Assembly (NCBI GenBank): GCA_947459245.1 | Contig: CANHCV010000004.1 | Coordinates: forward strand, 20,644-84,643 | Origin: Bacteroidota bacterium | Lineage (GTDB): Bacteria > Bacteroidota > Bacteroidia > UBA7662 > CANHCV01 | Reading direction: 5' to 3' | DNA length: 64,000 nucleotides | Shown here: piece by piece, positions 44,426-52,557 of the stretch | Layout: each line of letters begins with the position of its first letter | Position numbering within the stretch: position 1 is the first letter of the stretch | The notes under the pieces: generated by a model | Databases searched by the model: none | What the model was told of the DNA's origin: nothing | Seen by the model: only the letters and a program-made list of their open reading frames with translations | Translations under genes and position numbers: made by a program

Positions 44426-45325
44426 ATGAAACCAACATTACTTGTACTTGCAGCTGGTATGGCCAGCAGATACGGAGGAAATAAACAAACCGATTCTTTC
44501 GGCCCCAATGGCGAAACCATTATTGACTATTCTATTTTTGATGCGATTCGTGCCGGTTTCGGCAAAGTGGTTTTCATTATCAGAGAGGAATTCAAAGAGA
44601 ATTTTGAAAAACTATTCGCTTCCAAATTGCACGGTCGTATTGATATTGATTACGTTTTTCAACCCGTTGATCCCGAAATTCCAGGAATTGGCAAATTAAA
44701 TCGAACCAAACCATGGGGAACTGCTCACGCAGTGATGTGCGCCAAAAATCAAATCCATGAACCGTTCTGCGTAATCAATGCCGATGATTTTTACGGTCAG
44801 GAAGCCTTCGAAAAAATGGCTCAATTCCTTTCTCATGATGCCAATGCCACCACATTTTCCATGATTGGTTACTTGCTGGGCAACACCTTGTCGGAAAACG
44901 GTTCCGTTAGCCGAGGCGTTTGCCAAACCGATGAACATGGAAACCTCGTTGCCATCAATGAAAGAACGAAAATCTATAAAAACGCAGACCAGAAAATAGT
45001 GTTTGAAGATGAAAATGGACAAACGGAATTGCCTTCCCATAATCCAGTTTCAATGAATTTCTGGGGATTCACCCCTTCGGTTTTTGAAATGGCTGAAACC
45101 ATGTTTCATGATTTTGCATCAAAAAACCACGAAAATCCGAAATCCGAATTCTTTATTCCCCTATTGGCCGATGCCTTTATTCAAGTTCCCGGTCAGGTGT
45201 TGAAAGTCATTCCTACCCAATCACCTTGGTTTGGCGTAACCTATCAAGAAGATAAGCCCGTCGTTAAACAATCCTTGTTGAATCTGGTTGAAAAAGGAAT
45301 TTATCCCGCCCAATTATGGACTTGA
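44426..45325 (+). CDS. Sugar-1-phosphate nucleotidyltransferase-like protein
   Basis: 299 residues. The NTP_transferase N-terminus LLVLAAGMASRYGGNKQ (a variant of GxGxRxxxxT-PK) is followed by the metal-binding aspartate pair in CVINADDFYG. It makes an NDP-sugar from a sugar-1-phosphate and NTP. The kinase gene downstream (10-nt overlap) is of the N-acetylhexosamine 1-kinase type, so an N-acetylhexosamine-1-phosphate substrate is plausible. The base and sugar specificity are inferred only. Confidence 0.85.
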   Translation: MKPTLLVLAAGMASRYGGNKQTDSFGPNGETIIDYSIFDAIRAGFGKVVFIIREEFKENFEKLFASKLHGRIDIDYVFQPVDPEIPGIGKLNRTKPWGTAHAVMCAKNQIHEPFCVINADDFYGQEAFEKMAQFLSHDANATTFSMIGYLLGNTLSENGSVSRGVCQTDEHGNLVAINERTKIYKNADQKIVFEDENGQTELPSHNPVSMNFWGFTPSVFEMAETMFHDFASKNHENPKSEFFIPLLADAFIQVPGQVLKVIPTQSPWFGVTYQEDKPVVKQSLLNLVEKGIYPAQLWT

Positions 45326-46323
45326 TTGCAAGTCAAATTCAACGAGTTTTTGGAATTCAAGTAGATTCCATTCAACATTTAAAAGGGGGGCACATCAACG
45401 CCTCCTTTTTTGTGAAGGAAAAAAACGGGGAGTTGAGTGTGGTTCAAAAGCTGAATCAACATGTTTTTCCCATGTGGAAGAATATTGAGCACAATTTATT
45501 ATTAACTCAAACGGTTCTGCATCAGCATCATTCGCTTGGCTTAATTCCTCAGTTTTATATGGTCAATGCCAGCATTCATCAGGAACAATTCGATGGAATT
45601 TGGAGAAGAATGGAGTACATACCTGGGAAATTCGAGGAACATTCGGTTGATTCATCTTCCATGGCTTTTCATGCAGCCAAATCGTTTGCTCAATTTTCTC
45701 AAATTTTATCCCAATCGTTCAATTCTTTAAATTGGAAGGAAGTCATTCCTCAATTTCACAACCTAGAGAGTAGAAAAGCTCAATTTGAAAATGCCATCAA
45801 AGAGGCAAATCGCCAAAGAAAAGAAGCGGCTGAATCGGTTATTCTTGGTTATCAAAATGGATTGAATCGATTAGGAAAAGTGGTGCCAATTCTCAATTTT
45901 CGAAGGATAACCCATAACGATGCCAAGGTTTCCAATGTGCTTTTTCGAAATGGCGATTTGAATGATGCGGTTGTGATTGATTTAGACACCGTGATGCCAG
46001 GAAGTGTTTTGTTCGATTTAGGAGATTTAATTCGTACGTTCGTGCCTCAAAAACCGGAGGGAGATTTTTCGAATTCCCGCCAAGTGGTTCAACAAAATAT
46101 TTTAGATTCGCTGTTGGCGGGTTATTTGGATGGTTGGAACAATCAATTAACCACCGAAGAAAAAGAATTTCTTCCTTTTGCCGGTTCCTACATGACCCTT
46201 CTCATCGGTTTGCGTTTTCTAACCGATTATTTAGAAAACGACCATTATTTTAAAGTGGAAAGTGAAAATCAAAATCTTTTGCGCGCAATGAACCAATTGG
46301 AATTGTTCGAATTGCTTCTTTAA
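45316..46323 (+). CDS. APH-fold kinase, NahK-like (N-acetylhexosamine 1-kinase type)
   Basis: 335 residues with the aminoglycoside-phosphotransferase fold. Catalytic loop THNDAKVSNVLF and the magnesium-binding DLDTVMPGSVLFDLGDLIR, close to the pattern in NahK. It would phosphorylate the anomeric hydroxyl of GlcNAc/GalNAc or a similar sugar. Its partner is the nucleotidyltransferase encoded just upstream with a 10-nt overlap. The stop TAA shares bases with the stop of the PorE-like gene on the other strand (46320-46323). Confidence 0.85.
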   Translation: MDLIASQIQRVFGIQVDSIQHLKGGHINASFFVKEKNGELSVVQKLNQHVFPMWKNIEHNLLLTQTVLHQHHSLGLIPQFYMVNASIHQEQFDGIWRRMEYIPGKFEEHSVDSSSMAFHAAKSFAQFSQILSQSFNSLNWKEVIPQFHNLESRKAQFENAIKEANRQRKEAAESVILGYQNGLNRLGKVVPILNFRRITHNDAKVSNVLFRNGDLNDAVVIDLDTVMPGSVLFDLGDLIRTFVPQKPEGDFSNSRQVVQQNILDSLLAGYLDGWNNQLTTEEKEFLPFAGSYMTLLIGLRFLTDYLENDHYFKVESENQNLLRAMNQLELFELLL

Positions 46324-48329
46324 TCTTCCTTCTTTTGTTCTTCTTTCAGCTCTTCTAAATTAGAATCCTCAACAGGTACAGAGTCCCCACGATCAATTTC
46401 AAACTCCACTCGGCGATTCAGTTTTCGATCTTCGTCGGTAACCTCAACTTTTTTAATGGGCTTCGAGCTACCATATCCCAAGGCTTTAATACGGTCGGGG
46501 TCAATATCTCCGGTGGTAATGAGATACTCCCGAATGCTTTCTGCTCGTTTTTGAGAAAGTTGCTGATTTTTTTCTGGATTTCCTTTGGAATCGGTATGCC
46601 CAGAAATGGTTAATTTAACCGTTGGATTGTCCAACAAATAATCAACCAGCTTATCCAAATCGGGTTTCATTTCTTCGAGAATCTCAAAGCTGTTGTTGGC
46701 AAATTCAATGGTTGAAAATTGAATGCGGTACGATTTTATTCCTTGCGCTTTAACCTCGAAAACCGTGTCTCCTTGGAGTTTGATTTCTTTCTCGATTCGG
46801 AAGAAATCCTCGCCTTGGATGATTAATAGGTATTTCTGATTATCAATCAAATCGAAAGAAAAGGTCCCATCTTCCCTAACAAATTTGGGTGCAACCTCAA
46901 TCCCGTTCTCTAAATCAATCACGGAAACAATTCCTTGGTAACTTTTACCGGTTACGGAATCCTTTAAAACTCCAGAAAATTCGGTCGTTGCGGTCGGTTG
47001 CGCTTCCATCGGAAGTGGAAATGAGAACAAATCAATGTTTTTGTTTTCATCGGATCGGGCGTAAAAAAGGTTTCTCGATTTGGAATCGATGGTGAAATAA
47101 TGTTCATCGCCCGCTCCATTCACCAACGGCCCGATGTTTTTGGGTTCCGAGAATTTTCCGTTGTTCAAATAGCTTTTGTAGATGTCAAATCCTCCAAAAT
47201 TGACAATTTCACCCGTTGAACTGAAATACAGGACATCGTATTCCGGGTGGAAAAAAGGCGACATTTCGTCGTTGATGGTATTGATCATGGGGCCCAAGTT
47301 GCGGGCAGGAAGCCAATTTCCTCGTTTGTCTTTTACCGAGAAAAACAAATCTGTGCCGCCCAATCCGCCTGGTCTATTCGAGGCAAAGAATAAAGTATCT
47401 CCAGTTCTGCTTAAACAGGGCTGACTCTCCCAAAACGAAGAGTTAATGGCCGGACCTACATTTTTAACCTTCCCAAAGGTGGTGTCATCCACCCGTTCAG
47501 CCAAATAAATATCGCATTCGCCCATACCATCTTTGGCATTGCATCGAACAAACAAAAGGGTATTCCCATCGGGGCTTAAACAAGGAGAACCTTCGTTATG
47601 AATGCTATTGATGCCCCAAATTTTAACCGCTTGCTGAAATTGTCCATCTTCTCCTTTAAGAGAGATGTACAAGTCTTCGTTGTAAATGTCTTGATTTCCA
47701 CTGTTCCCCATGTAATCGCGTTTCGAAGAAAAAAACAGGGCTGCATCATCCGCACTGATGCTCGGTCCATATTCTTCGAACGTGGTATTGATGGAATCTC
47801 CCATGTTTTCAAAAACACCTCGGGGAGGACGAAGGGTGTCAACTTTTTTTCGGTAATCGACCAGTTCGTAGTAGTACTTAATGGGAACAAATCGATCTTC
47901 GGAACCTTTATTGACTTCGTCGTAATATTGCTTCACCAAAGAATCAATGCTTAGATTTGAATTTCGGATCAATAAACCGTAATAAAACTTGGCTTTTTGA
48001 AGATCCCCTTGCTTCTCGAAAAGTTGGGCCAATTTCCAAAGGCTTTCCTTTTGATTTTTAAAGTTTTCAATCCCAAATTGCTGAACATATTGTTCAAGTT
48101 CTCGAATTAACTCGTTTGTTTTTCCGTCTTTTTCCAGTTGCCCAATTCGTTTTCGCTGATCAGGGTTGTTGTAAAAAGGAATGTTCCCGAAATTTTTAAA
48201 ATTTACCTGATAGGTTTCATTGACCTTCTTTTGAAAATCGGCATTGATGGATTGATAATTCGGCTGCCCTTGAGCCCAAAAAGACCCAAAGTATAGAAAA
48301 AGTAAGCAAAAAAATATTTTTCTAATCAC
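46320..48329 (-). CDS. PorE-like OmpA family protein (TPR-propeller-CRD-OmpA)
   Basis: 669 residues from a GTG at 48329. Signal peptide (FFCLLFLYFGSFWAQG), a helical TPR-like region (about 60-150), WD40-like/PD40 beta-propeller repeats (about 180-430: SPCLSPDGNTLLFV, QPCLSRTGDTLFFASNRPGG, SPFFHPEYDVLYFSS), a carboxypeptidase-regulatory fold (about 445-520) and an OmpA C-terminal peptidoglycan-binding domain with LTISGHTDSKGNPEKNQQLS and KALGYGSSKP. This domain order matches PorE of the type IX secretion system and related gliding proteins. Divergent from lemA; the promoter is TAGCTTTA, one base from consensus. Confidence 0.85.
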   Translation of the reverse strand: MIRKIFFCLLFLYFGSFWAQGQPNYQSINADFQKKVNETYQVNFKNFGNIPFYNNPDQRKRIGQLEKDGKTNELIRELEQYVQQFGIENFKNQKESLWKLAQLFEKQGDLQKAKFYYGLLIRNSNLSIDSLVKQYYDEVNKGSEDRFVPIKYYYELVDYRKKVDTLRPPRGVFENMGDSINTTFEEYGPSISADDAALFFSSKRDYMGNSGNQDIYNEDLYISLKGEDGQFQQAVKIWGINSIHNEGSPCLSPDGNTLLFVRCNAKDGMGECDIYLAERVDDTTFGKVKNVGPAINSSFWESQPCLSRTGDTLFFASNRPGGLGGTDLFFSVKDKRGNWLPARNLGPMINTINDEMSPFFHPEYDVLYFSSTGEIVNFGGFDIYKSYLNNGKFSEPKNIGPLVNGAGDEHYFTIDSKSRNLFYARSDENKNIDLFSFPLPMEAQPTATTEFSGVLKDSVTGKSYQGIVSVIDLENGIEVAPKFVREDGTFSFDLIDNQKYLLIIQGEDFFRIEKEIKLQGDTVFEVKAQGIKSYRIQFSTIEFANNSFEILEEMKPDLDKLVDYLLDNPTVKLTISGHTDSKGNPEKNQQLSQKRAESIREYLITTGDIDPDRIKALGYGSSKPIKKVEVTDEDRKLNRRVEFEIDRGDSVPVEDSNLEELKEEQKKED

Positions 48330-48386
48330 ACCTTAAAGCTAGAAAAAAAAAAGCAGTTTTTAGTCATTAATCTTACAACGAAGTTT

Positions 48387-48394
48387 TAGCTTTG
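48387..48394 (+). promoter_or_regulatory. -7 box of the lemA cluster
   Basis: TAGCTTTG, 23 nt before the lemA ATG. On the other strand a similar TAGCTTTA lies in front of the PorE-like gene. Confidence 0.62.
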
Positions 48395-48417
48395 TCGTTT
48401 AATCCTAAAATAAAAAA

Positions 48418-48975
48418 ATGAAAAGAAATAATTTAGTGAAGTGGGTGTTGTTGGGTGTTGTAGCCTTTTTGTTGATTTGGGTTTGGCGTTCCTACAATGG
48501 TTTGGTAGATAGTCAGTTAACTGTAGAGGAGTCGTATGCCCAAGTTCAAACCGATTATCAGCGCCGTGCAGATTTGATTCCTAATTTGGTAAAAACAGTG
48601 AAGGCTGCTGCCAAAAATGAAAAAGAAATTTTGGAAAACGTAACGGCAGCCCGTGCTGGAATTCAAAATGCAAAATCTCCTGCTCAGCTCGATGCGGCAG
48701 GTGCTCAGGTCAATCGTGCCATTAACATTGTGATGGAGGCTTATCCTCAAATTAGAAGTACAGAAAACTTCGGGAAGTTACAAGATCAATTGGAAGGAAC
48801 AGAAAACCGCATCAAAGAGTCGAGAAAAGATTACAACCGTGCGGTAAAAACCTACAATTCGTCCACCAAAAAATTCCCTGGAAACATCATTGCCTCTTGG
48901 TTTAATTTCGAACCCAAAGAATTTTTTGAAGCTTCTGCCGGTTCTGAAAAAGCACCTGAGCTTAATTTTGAATGA
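48418..48975 (+). CDS. lemA: LemA family protein
   Basis: 185 residues. A single N-terminal membrane helix (WVLLGVVAFLLIWVW) then a long helical domain with the family signature YNGLVDSQLTVEESYAQVQTDYQRRADLIPNLV. LemA proteins are of unknown function and are often encoded near TPM-domain proteins, as here. The next two genes follow with 4-nt overlaps. Confidence 0.93.
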   Translation: MKRNNLVKWVLLGVVAFLLIWVWRSYNGLVDSQLTVEESYAQVQTDYQRRADLIPNLVKTVKAAAKNEKEILENVTAARAGIQNAKSPAQLDAAGAQVNRAINIVMEAYPQIRSTENFGKLQDQLEGTENRIKESRKDYNRAVKTYNSSTKKFPGNIIASWFNFEPKEFFEASAGSEKAPELNFE

Positions 48976-49400
48976 GTATTTTTTCCGAATCGGATTTAGA
49001 AATCCTAAAATCCTGCATCGAAAAGGCCGAAAAGGCCACTTCTGGTGAAATACGTTTGCACGTAGAAGCTGTTTGCTCCCATGATGTTCCCGAAAAGCGA
49101 GCCCATGAGGTATTCCAAGATTTGGGAATGCATCAAACTGAACAAAAAAATGCCATATTGATTTACCTCGCTTTTGAATCTAAAAAATTTGTCCTTTGGG
49201 GAGACCAAGGTATTCATGATCGCGTAGGTCAAGATTTTTGGGATAAACAGGCCCAATTTTTATCGGAACAGTTGAAAGGCGGAAATTTCGTTTCTGGAAT
49301 GCAAAAGGTCATTGAACAATTGGGTTTAGCCCTCGGAGAGTTTTTTCCTTGGGATGAATCCGATAAAGATGAGTTGGATAATTCAATTTCTACCGGATGA
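48972..49400 (+). CDS. TPM-domain protein, cytoplasmic form
   Basis: 142 residues, no signal peptide. TPM domain with EKATSGEIRLHVEAVC and KNAILIYLAFESKKFVLWGDQGIHDRVG. Relatives include a thylakoid phosphatase-like protein of plants and YgcG of bacteria. The role is unknown. It is flanked by lemA and a second, exported TPM protein, with overlaps at both ends (ATGA). Confidence 0.88.
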   Translation: MSIFSESDLEILKSCIEKAEKATSGEIRLHVEAVCSHDVPEKRAHEVFQDLGMHQTEQKNAILIYLAFESKKFVLWGDQGIHDRVGQDFWDKQAQFLSEQLKGGNFVSGMQKVIEQLGLALGEFFPWDESDKDELDNSISTG

Positions 49401-50134
49401 AGAAGTTTCGTTTCTTAGGATTGATTCTTTTTTCCTTGTGGATAGGGCCGCTATTCGCATTAGAAATTCCTCCAGCTACCGGCCGGCCCATCAACGATTA
49501 TGCTAAAATCTTTTCCGAAGAACAAGTTCAGCAGCTAGGCAAAAGCATGAAGCTTTTGTGCGATTCCACCTCCACCCAAATTGTGGTAGTTAGCATTCCA
49601 AATTTAGAAGGTGGAGATGTGTACGAAACCGCTATCCAATGGGCAAAGACGTGGGGAATCGGTCAAAAAGATAAAGACAATGGAATTCTGTTGTTTTTCG
49701 CCATGGAAGATCGAAAAATGTCGATCATCGTTGGAAGTGGACTAGAAGGTGTTTTTCCTGATGGAGCCGCCTATGACATTCGAACGGAAATATTAACGCC
49801 TTATTTTAAGCGTCAGGAATACTACGAAGGAGTTCAAAAAGCATTGGAAACCATTGCTATTGTGGTTCAAGGGGAATACAAAGGGGTGGAAAAAGAACAG
49901 CCATTCTCTCCACTTCTCCTTGTGGTCTTGCTGTTCATCTTTGCTATCGCATTGTTTTTCGGTAGAAAAGGTGGTGGCGGTGGCCGCGGAGGCGGATTGG
50001 GTGCAGCTCCTTTGTTTTGGGGTGGTGGCTTCGGAAGCAGGGGCGGTGGATCAGGCTACTCCGATAACAACAGTTTTGGCGGTGGATTCGGTGGTGGTGG
50101 CTTTGGTGGGGGAGGTTCTTCAGGAAGCTGGTAA
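49397..50134 (+). CDS. TPM-domain protein, exported form with glycine-rich tail
   Basis: 245 residues. Signal peptide (LILFSLWIGPLFALE), TPM domain (about 25-150) with STQIVVVSIPNLEGGDVYETA and DNGILLFFAMEDRKMSIIVG, one membrane helix (about 170-190, LLLVVLLFIFAIALFF) and a glycine-rich C-terminal tail of about 50 residues in which most residues are G, S or F. This layout is the common 'YgcG' form. The tail probably lies in the cytoplasm if the TPM domain is periplasmic. The start overlaps the previous gene. Confidence 0.9.
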   Translation: MKKFRFLGLILFSLWIGPLFALEIPPATGRPINDYAKIFSEEQVQQLGKSMKLLCDSTSTQIVVVSIPNLEGGDVYETAIQWAKTWGIGQKDKDNGILLFFAMEDRKMSIIVGSGLEGVFPDGAAYDIRTEILTPYFKRQEYYEGVQKALETIAIVVQGEYKGVEKEQPFSPLLLVVLLFIFAIALFFGRKGGGGGRGGGLGAAPLFWGGGFGSRGGGSGYSDNNSFGGGFGGGGFGGGGSSGSW

Positions 50135-50139
50135 ATTCC

Positions 50140-50147
50140 TATCTTTG
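50140..50147 (+). promoter_or_regulatory. -7 box of the TerB/DnaJ gene
   Basis: TATCTTTG, 16 nt before the GTG start at 50164. Confidence 0.58.
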
Positions 50148-50163
50148 TACTAAATTTCTATTT

Positions 50164-50943
50164 GTGCTCAAATTTATTTTTGGAATCATTGGTGCCGCAA
50201 TTTTTAGAGGATTTACGGGATTCTTAATTGGTTATTTTGTTGGATATTTGATCGAAAGCTTTGCAACTGGTGACGATGAAACCAAGCAGGAGCGTAAAAG
50301 TGGCGGGAAATATTACCAGGGGATTCCCGATTTCGATTCGAGTTTATTGGTTTTGATGGCTTCGGTGATGAAAGCCGATGGGCGAGTGCTTCGAATAGAG
50401 TTGGAAGTGGCCAAAGAGTTTTTATTGCAGAGTTTCGGTGAAGAAAAAAGCAAGCAAATGTTGCTGCGGCTGCGGGAGTTCTTGAAGCAAGATATCGCGT
50501 TGCAGCCGGTTTGTCGTTCCATGGAAGCGAACCTGGCTTATGGAGCCCGCATTCAGTTGCTCCGTTTCCTGTTTCAAATGGCGGGCTCAGACGGAGAAAT
50601 GACCGATGTAGAAGTGGTGCTGATTGAGAAAATTGCTCGTTACATGGGCATCAATATTACCGATTATCAGCAAATTCGGAATCAGTTTAAAAATGCGTAC
50701 CAAAACGGAGGCGGATTTCAGTCCTTCGGTGCGTCATCGTCCAAGGAGAATTACGCCATGCTCGAATTGGATCCCAAGTGTTCCGATGAGGAGTTGAAAA
50801 AGCAATACCGGAAATTGGCCATGAAGTACCATCCCGATCGGATGGCCAATATGCCTGAAGTCGCAAAAAATGAAGCGAATTTCAAGTTCGCAAAAATTAA
50901 CGACGCATACGAGAAGATAAAAAAAGAGCGGGGCCTGATTTAA
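50164..50943 (+). CDS. DjlA-like membrane protein with TerB and J domains
   Basis: 259 residues from a GTG. An N-terminal hydrophobic helix (about 1-30, glycine-rich like DjlA), a TerB-like helical domain (about 55-175, with LMASVMKADGRVLRIELEV and MAGSDGEMTDVEV acidic motifs) and a C-terminal J domain with YRKLAMKYHPDRM (HPD triad). It should recruit and stimulate DnaK at the membrane. The last codons and the stop lie within a strong terminator stem. Confidence 0.9.
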   Translation: MLKFIFGIIGAAIFRGFTGFLIGYFVGYLIESFATGDDETKQERKSGGKYYQGIPDFDSSLLVLMASVMKADGRVLRIELEVAKEFLLQSFGEEKSKQMLLRLREFLKQDIALQPVCRSMEANLAYGARIQLLRFLFQMAGSDGEMTDVEVVLIEKIARYMGINITDYQQIRNQFKNAYQNGGGFQSFGASSSKENYAMLELDPKCSDEELKKQYRKLAMKYHPDRMANMPEVAKNEANFKFAKINDAYEKIKKERGLI

Positions 50944-50958
50944 GCCCCGCTCTTTTTT
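50919..50958. terminator. Bidirectional terminator embedded in a coding end
   Basis: AAAAAAGAGCGGGGC, 9-nt loop, GCCCCGCTCTTTTTT. The left arm encodes the last residues of the J-domain protein and the loop contains its stop codon. The right arm serves the minus-strand small gene (50960-51118). Confidence 0.9.
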
Positions 50959-50959
50959 C

Positions 50960-51118
50960 TTACTTTCTCTTCACTTTAACCGTTGCCTTTTTACGGTCTT
51001 TCGAATCATCTTCCCATTTTTCATAATCGGAGTAATAATCCAAAAAATCTTCGGGTGATTCAAAAAGGTTTAATCCAACCCAAAATCCTTGTCCTTCTAA
51101 AAAATCAAATAACTTCAT
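50960..51118 (-). CDS. Small 52-residue protein, unannotated type
   Basis: 52 residues, easily missed because of its length. The N-terminus is hydrophobic-aromatic (MKLFDFLEGQGFWVGLNLF), the middle is acidic and tyrosine-rich (DFLDYYSDYEKWEDD) and the end is strongly basic (SKDRKKATVKVKRK). Support: a perfect -7 box TACTTTTG (51148-51141, minus strand) 22 nt before the ATG, and a terminator directly after the stop. No function is claimed. Confidence 0.65.
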   Translation of the reverse strand: MKLFDFLEGQGFWVGLNLFESPEDFLDYYSDYEKWEDDSKDRKKATVKVKRK

Positions 51119-51140
51119 GTCTTTGTTTGTTTGCTTAATT

Positions 51141-51148
51141 CAAAAGTA
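51141..51148 (-). promoter_or_regulatory. -7 box of the small 52-residue gene
   Basis: Minus strand TACTTTTG, 22 nt before the ATG at 51118. Confidence 0.55.
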
Positions 51149-51363
51149 GAATTGCAATTTTTATTTAAATTTTTTCATAAGTTGATTTGATTTCATTGTG
51201 TTGAATAGATGGTTAATTTTGATTTTTTTTAGGGTTAAAGTTCTTTTTTGGCTCGTAATGGTGTATTTGTTCTTGTGGGGAAATAAAAAAGCCCCGAATA
51301 ATCGAGGCTTTTTGCAATTGAAAAGTTTAAAAAGTGGTGATTGGTCACATGATTAAAAAATGA
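51149..51363. other. AT-rich intergenic stretch before the recA end
   Basis: No gene of useful length. It holds a plus-strand TAATTTTG (51214-51221) and the recA terminator (51285-51313). The first third is very AT-rich. Confidence 0.6.
51285..51313 (-). terminator. Terminator of recA
   Basis: Minus strand GCCTCGA-TTAT-TCGGGGC (one T-G pair) followed by six T residues, 50 nt after the recA stop. It is flanked by A and T runs, so it could also work on the plus strand. Confidence 0.82.
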
Positions 51364-52428
51364 TTATCCTTCGTTTTCTTCAATCTTGTGGTCATGGATG
51401 TTGCTTTTTTCCATGATTTTGTGTTCGATTTCCTCGGCAAGTTCAGGATTGTCCAAAAGCAATTGCTTCACGCTATCCCTGCCTTGGCCCAAACGGGTGT
51501 CTCCATAACTGTACCAAGATCCCGCTTTAGAAATGATGTTCATTTCTGTTCCCAGATCAATGATCTCACCAACTTTGGAAATACCTTCTCCATAGACAAT
51601 GTCGAACTCGGTAACTCGGAAAGGAGGAGCCACTTTGTTTTTTACCACTTTCACCTTGGTGCGGTTACCGGTTACGTTGATGCCATCTTTCAATTGACCG
51701 ATTCTGCGAATGTCAAGTCGAACGGAAGCATAGAACTTCAATGCGTTTCCTCCGGTGGTGGTTTCGGGATTCCCGAACATCACCCCAATTTTATCGCGAA
51801 GTTGGTTGATGAAAATGCATACGGTGCCGCTCTTCGCGATGGAACCTGTTAGCTTTCGCATGGCTTGCGACATCAATCGGGCGTGAAGACCCATGGTGCT
51901 ATCGCCCATTTCGCCTTCAATTTCAGACTTCGGAACCAACGCTGCAACAGAATCTACCACGATCACGTCGATAGCTCCAGAACGAATAAGATTGTCGGCA
52001 ATTTCTAAGGCTTGCTCCCCGTTATCGGGTTGCGAGATGAGGAGGTTTTCGGTGTCGATGCCCAAGGCTTCTGCGTATTTGGGGTCGAATGCGTGTTCAG
52101 CATCGATAAAGGCAGCCATGCCACCTTTCTTTTGGGACTCGGCAATCACATGTAAAGCGATCGTCGTTTTTCCCGATGATTCTGGTCCGTAAATTTCAAT
52201 GATTCGTCCTTTAGGGAAACCACCAATGCCCAAGGCAAGATCCAAGCCCAATGAACCGGTGGGAATCACGTCCACGTCCACAACTTTGGCATCACCCATT
52301 TTCATCACAACGCCTTTCCCGAACGATTTTTCGAGCTTGTCCATGGTTAACTTGAGAGCTTTGAGCTTCGCGGCTTTATCTTCCATATCGATATTTATTT
52401 GAGGTTTTACAAAATTAACTGCTTCCAT
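51364..52428 (-). CDS. recA: Recombinase A
   Basis: 354 residues from the ATG at 52428 (a GTG precedes it directly; an internal ATG at 52386 is also possible). ATP-driven strand exchange and SOS co-protease. Walker [10 protein letters not shown], Walker B in [14 protein letters not shown], loop L2 [22 protein letters not shown] and the C-terminal acidic tail ending KIEENEG. Normal length for the family. No clear SOS box or full -7 box is seen upstream. Confidence 0.98.
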   Translation of the reverse strand: MEAVNFVKPQINIDMEDKAAKLKALKLTMDKLEKSFGKGVVMKMGDAKVVDVDVIPTGSLGLDLALGIGGFPKGRIIEIYGPESSGKTTIALHVIAESQKKGGMAAFIDAEHAFDPKYAEALGIDTENLLISQPDNGEQALEIADNLIRSGAIDVIVVDSVAALVPKSEIEGEMGDSTMGLHARLMSQAMRKLTGSIAKSGTVCIFINQLRDKIGVMFGNPETTTGGNALKFYASVRLDIRRIGQLKDGINVTGNRTKVKVVKNKVAPPFRVTEFDIVYGEGISKVGEIIDLGTEMNIISKAGSWYSYGDTRLGQGRDSVKQLLLDNPELAEEIEHKIMEKSNIHDHKIEENEG

Positions 52429-52532
52429 CACTGTTTGGTTTTAAGTTTATTACCTATTTATCAACGCAAATTTTCTACTTGAATGTGACATCTTGCGACT
52501 CATGATTTTATTTCATTCCTTTTCCTTTGGGT

Positions 52533-52540
52533 TAAATTTG
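52533..52540 (+). promoter_or_regulatory. -7 box of the carboxypeptidase-regulatory-domain gene
   Basis: TAAATTTG, 17 nt before the ATG at 52558. Confidence 0.52.
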
Positions 52541-52557
52541 CGTCTTACCTTTATTCT

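Noticed and set aside
49960-50134. DNA repeat region from GGTGG-rich sequence
   Set aside because: It is the coding sequence of the glycine-rich tail of the exported TPM protein.
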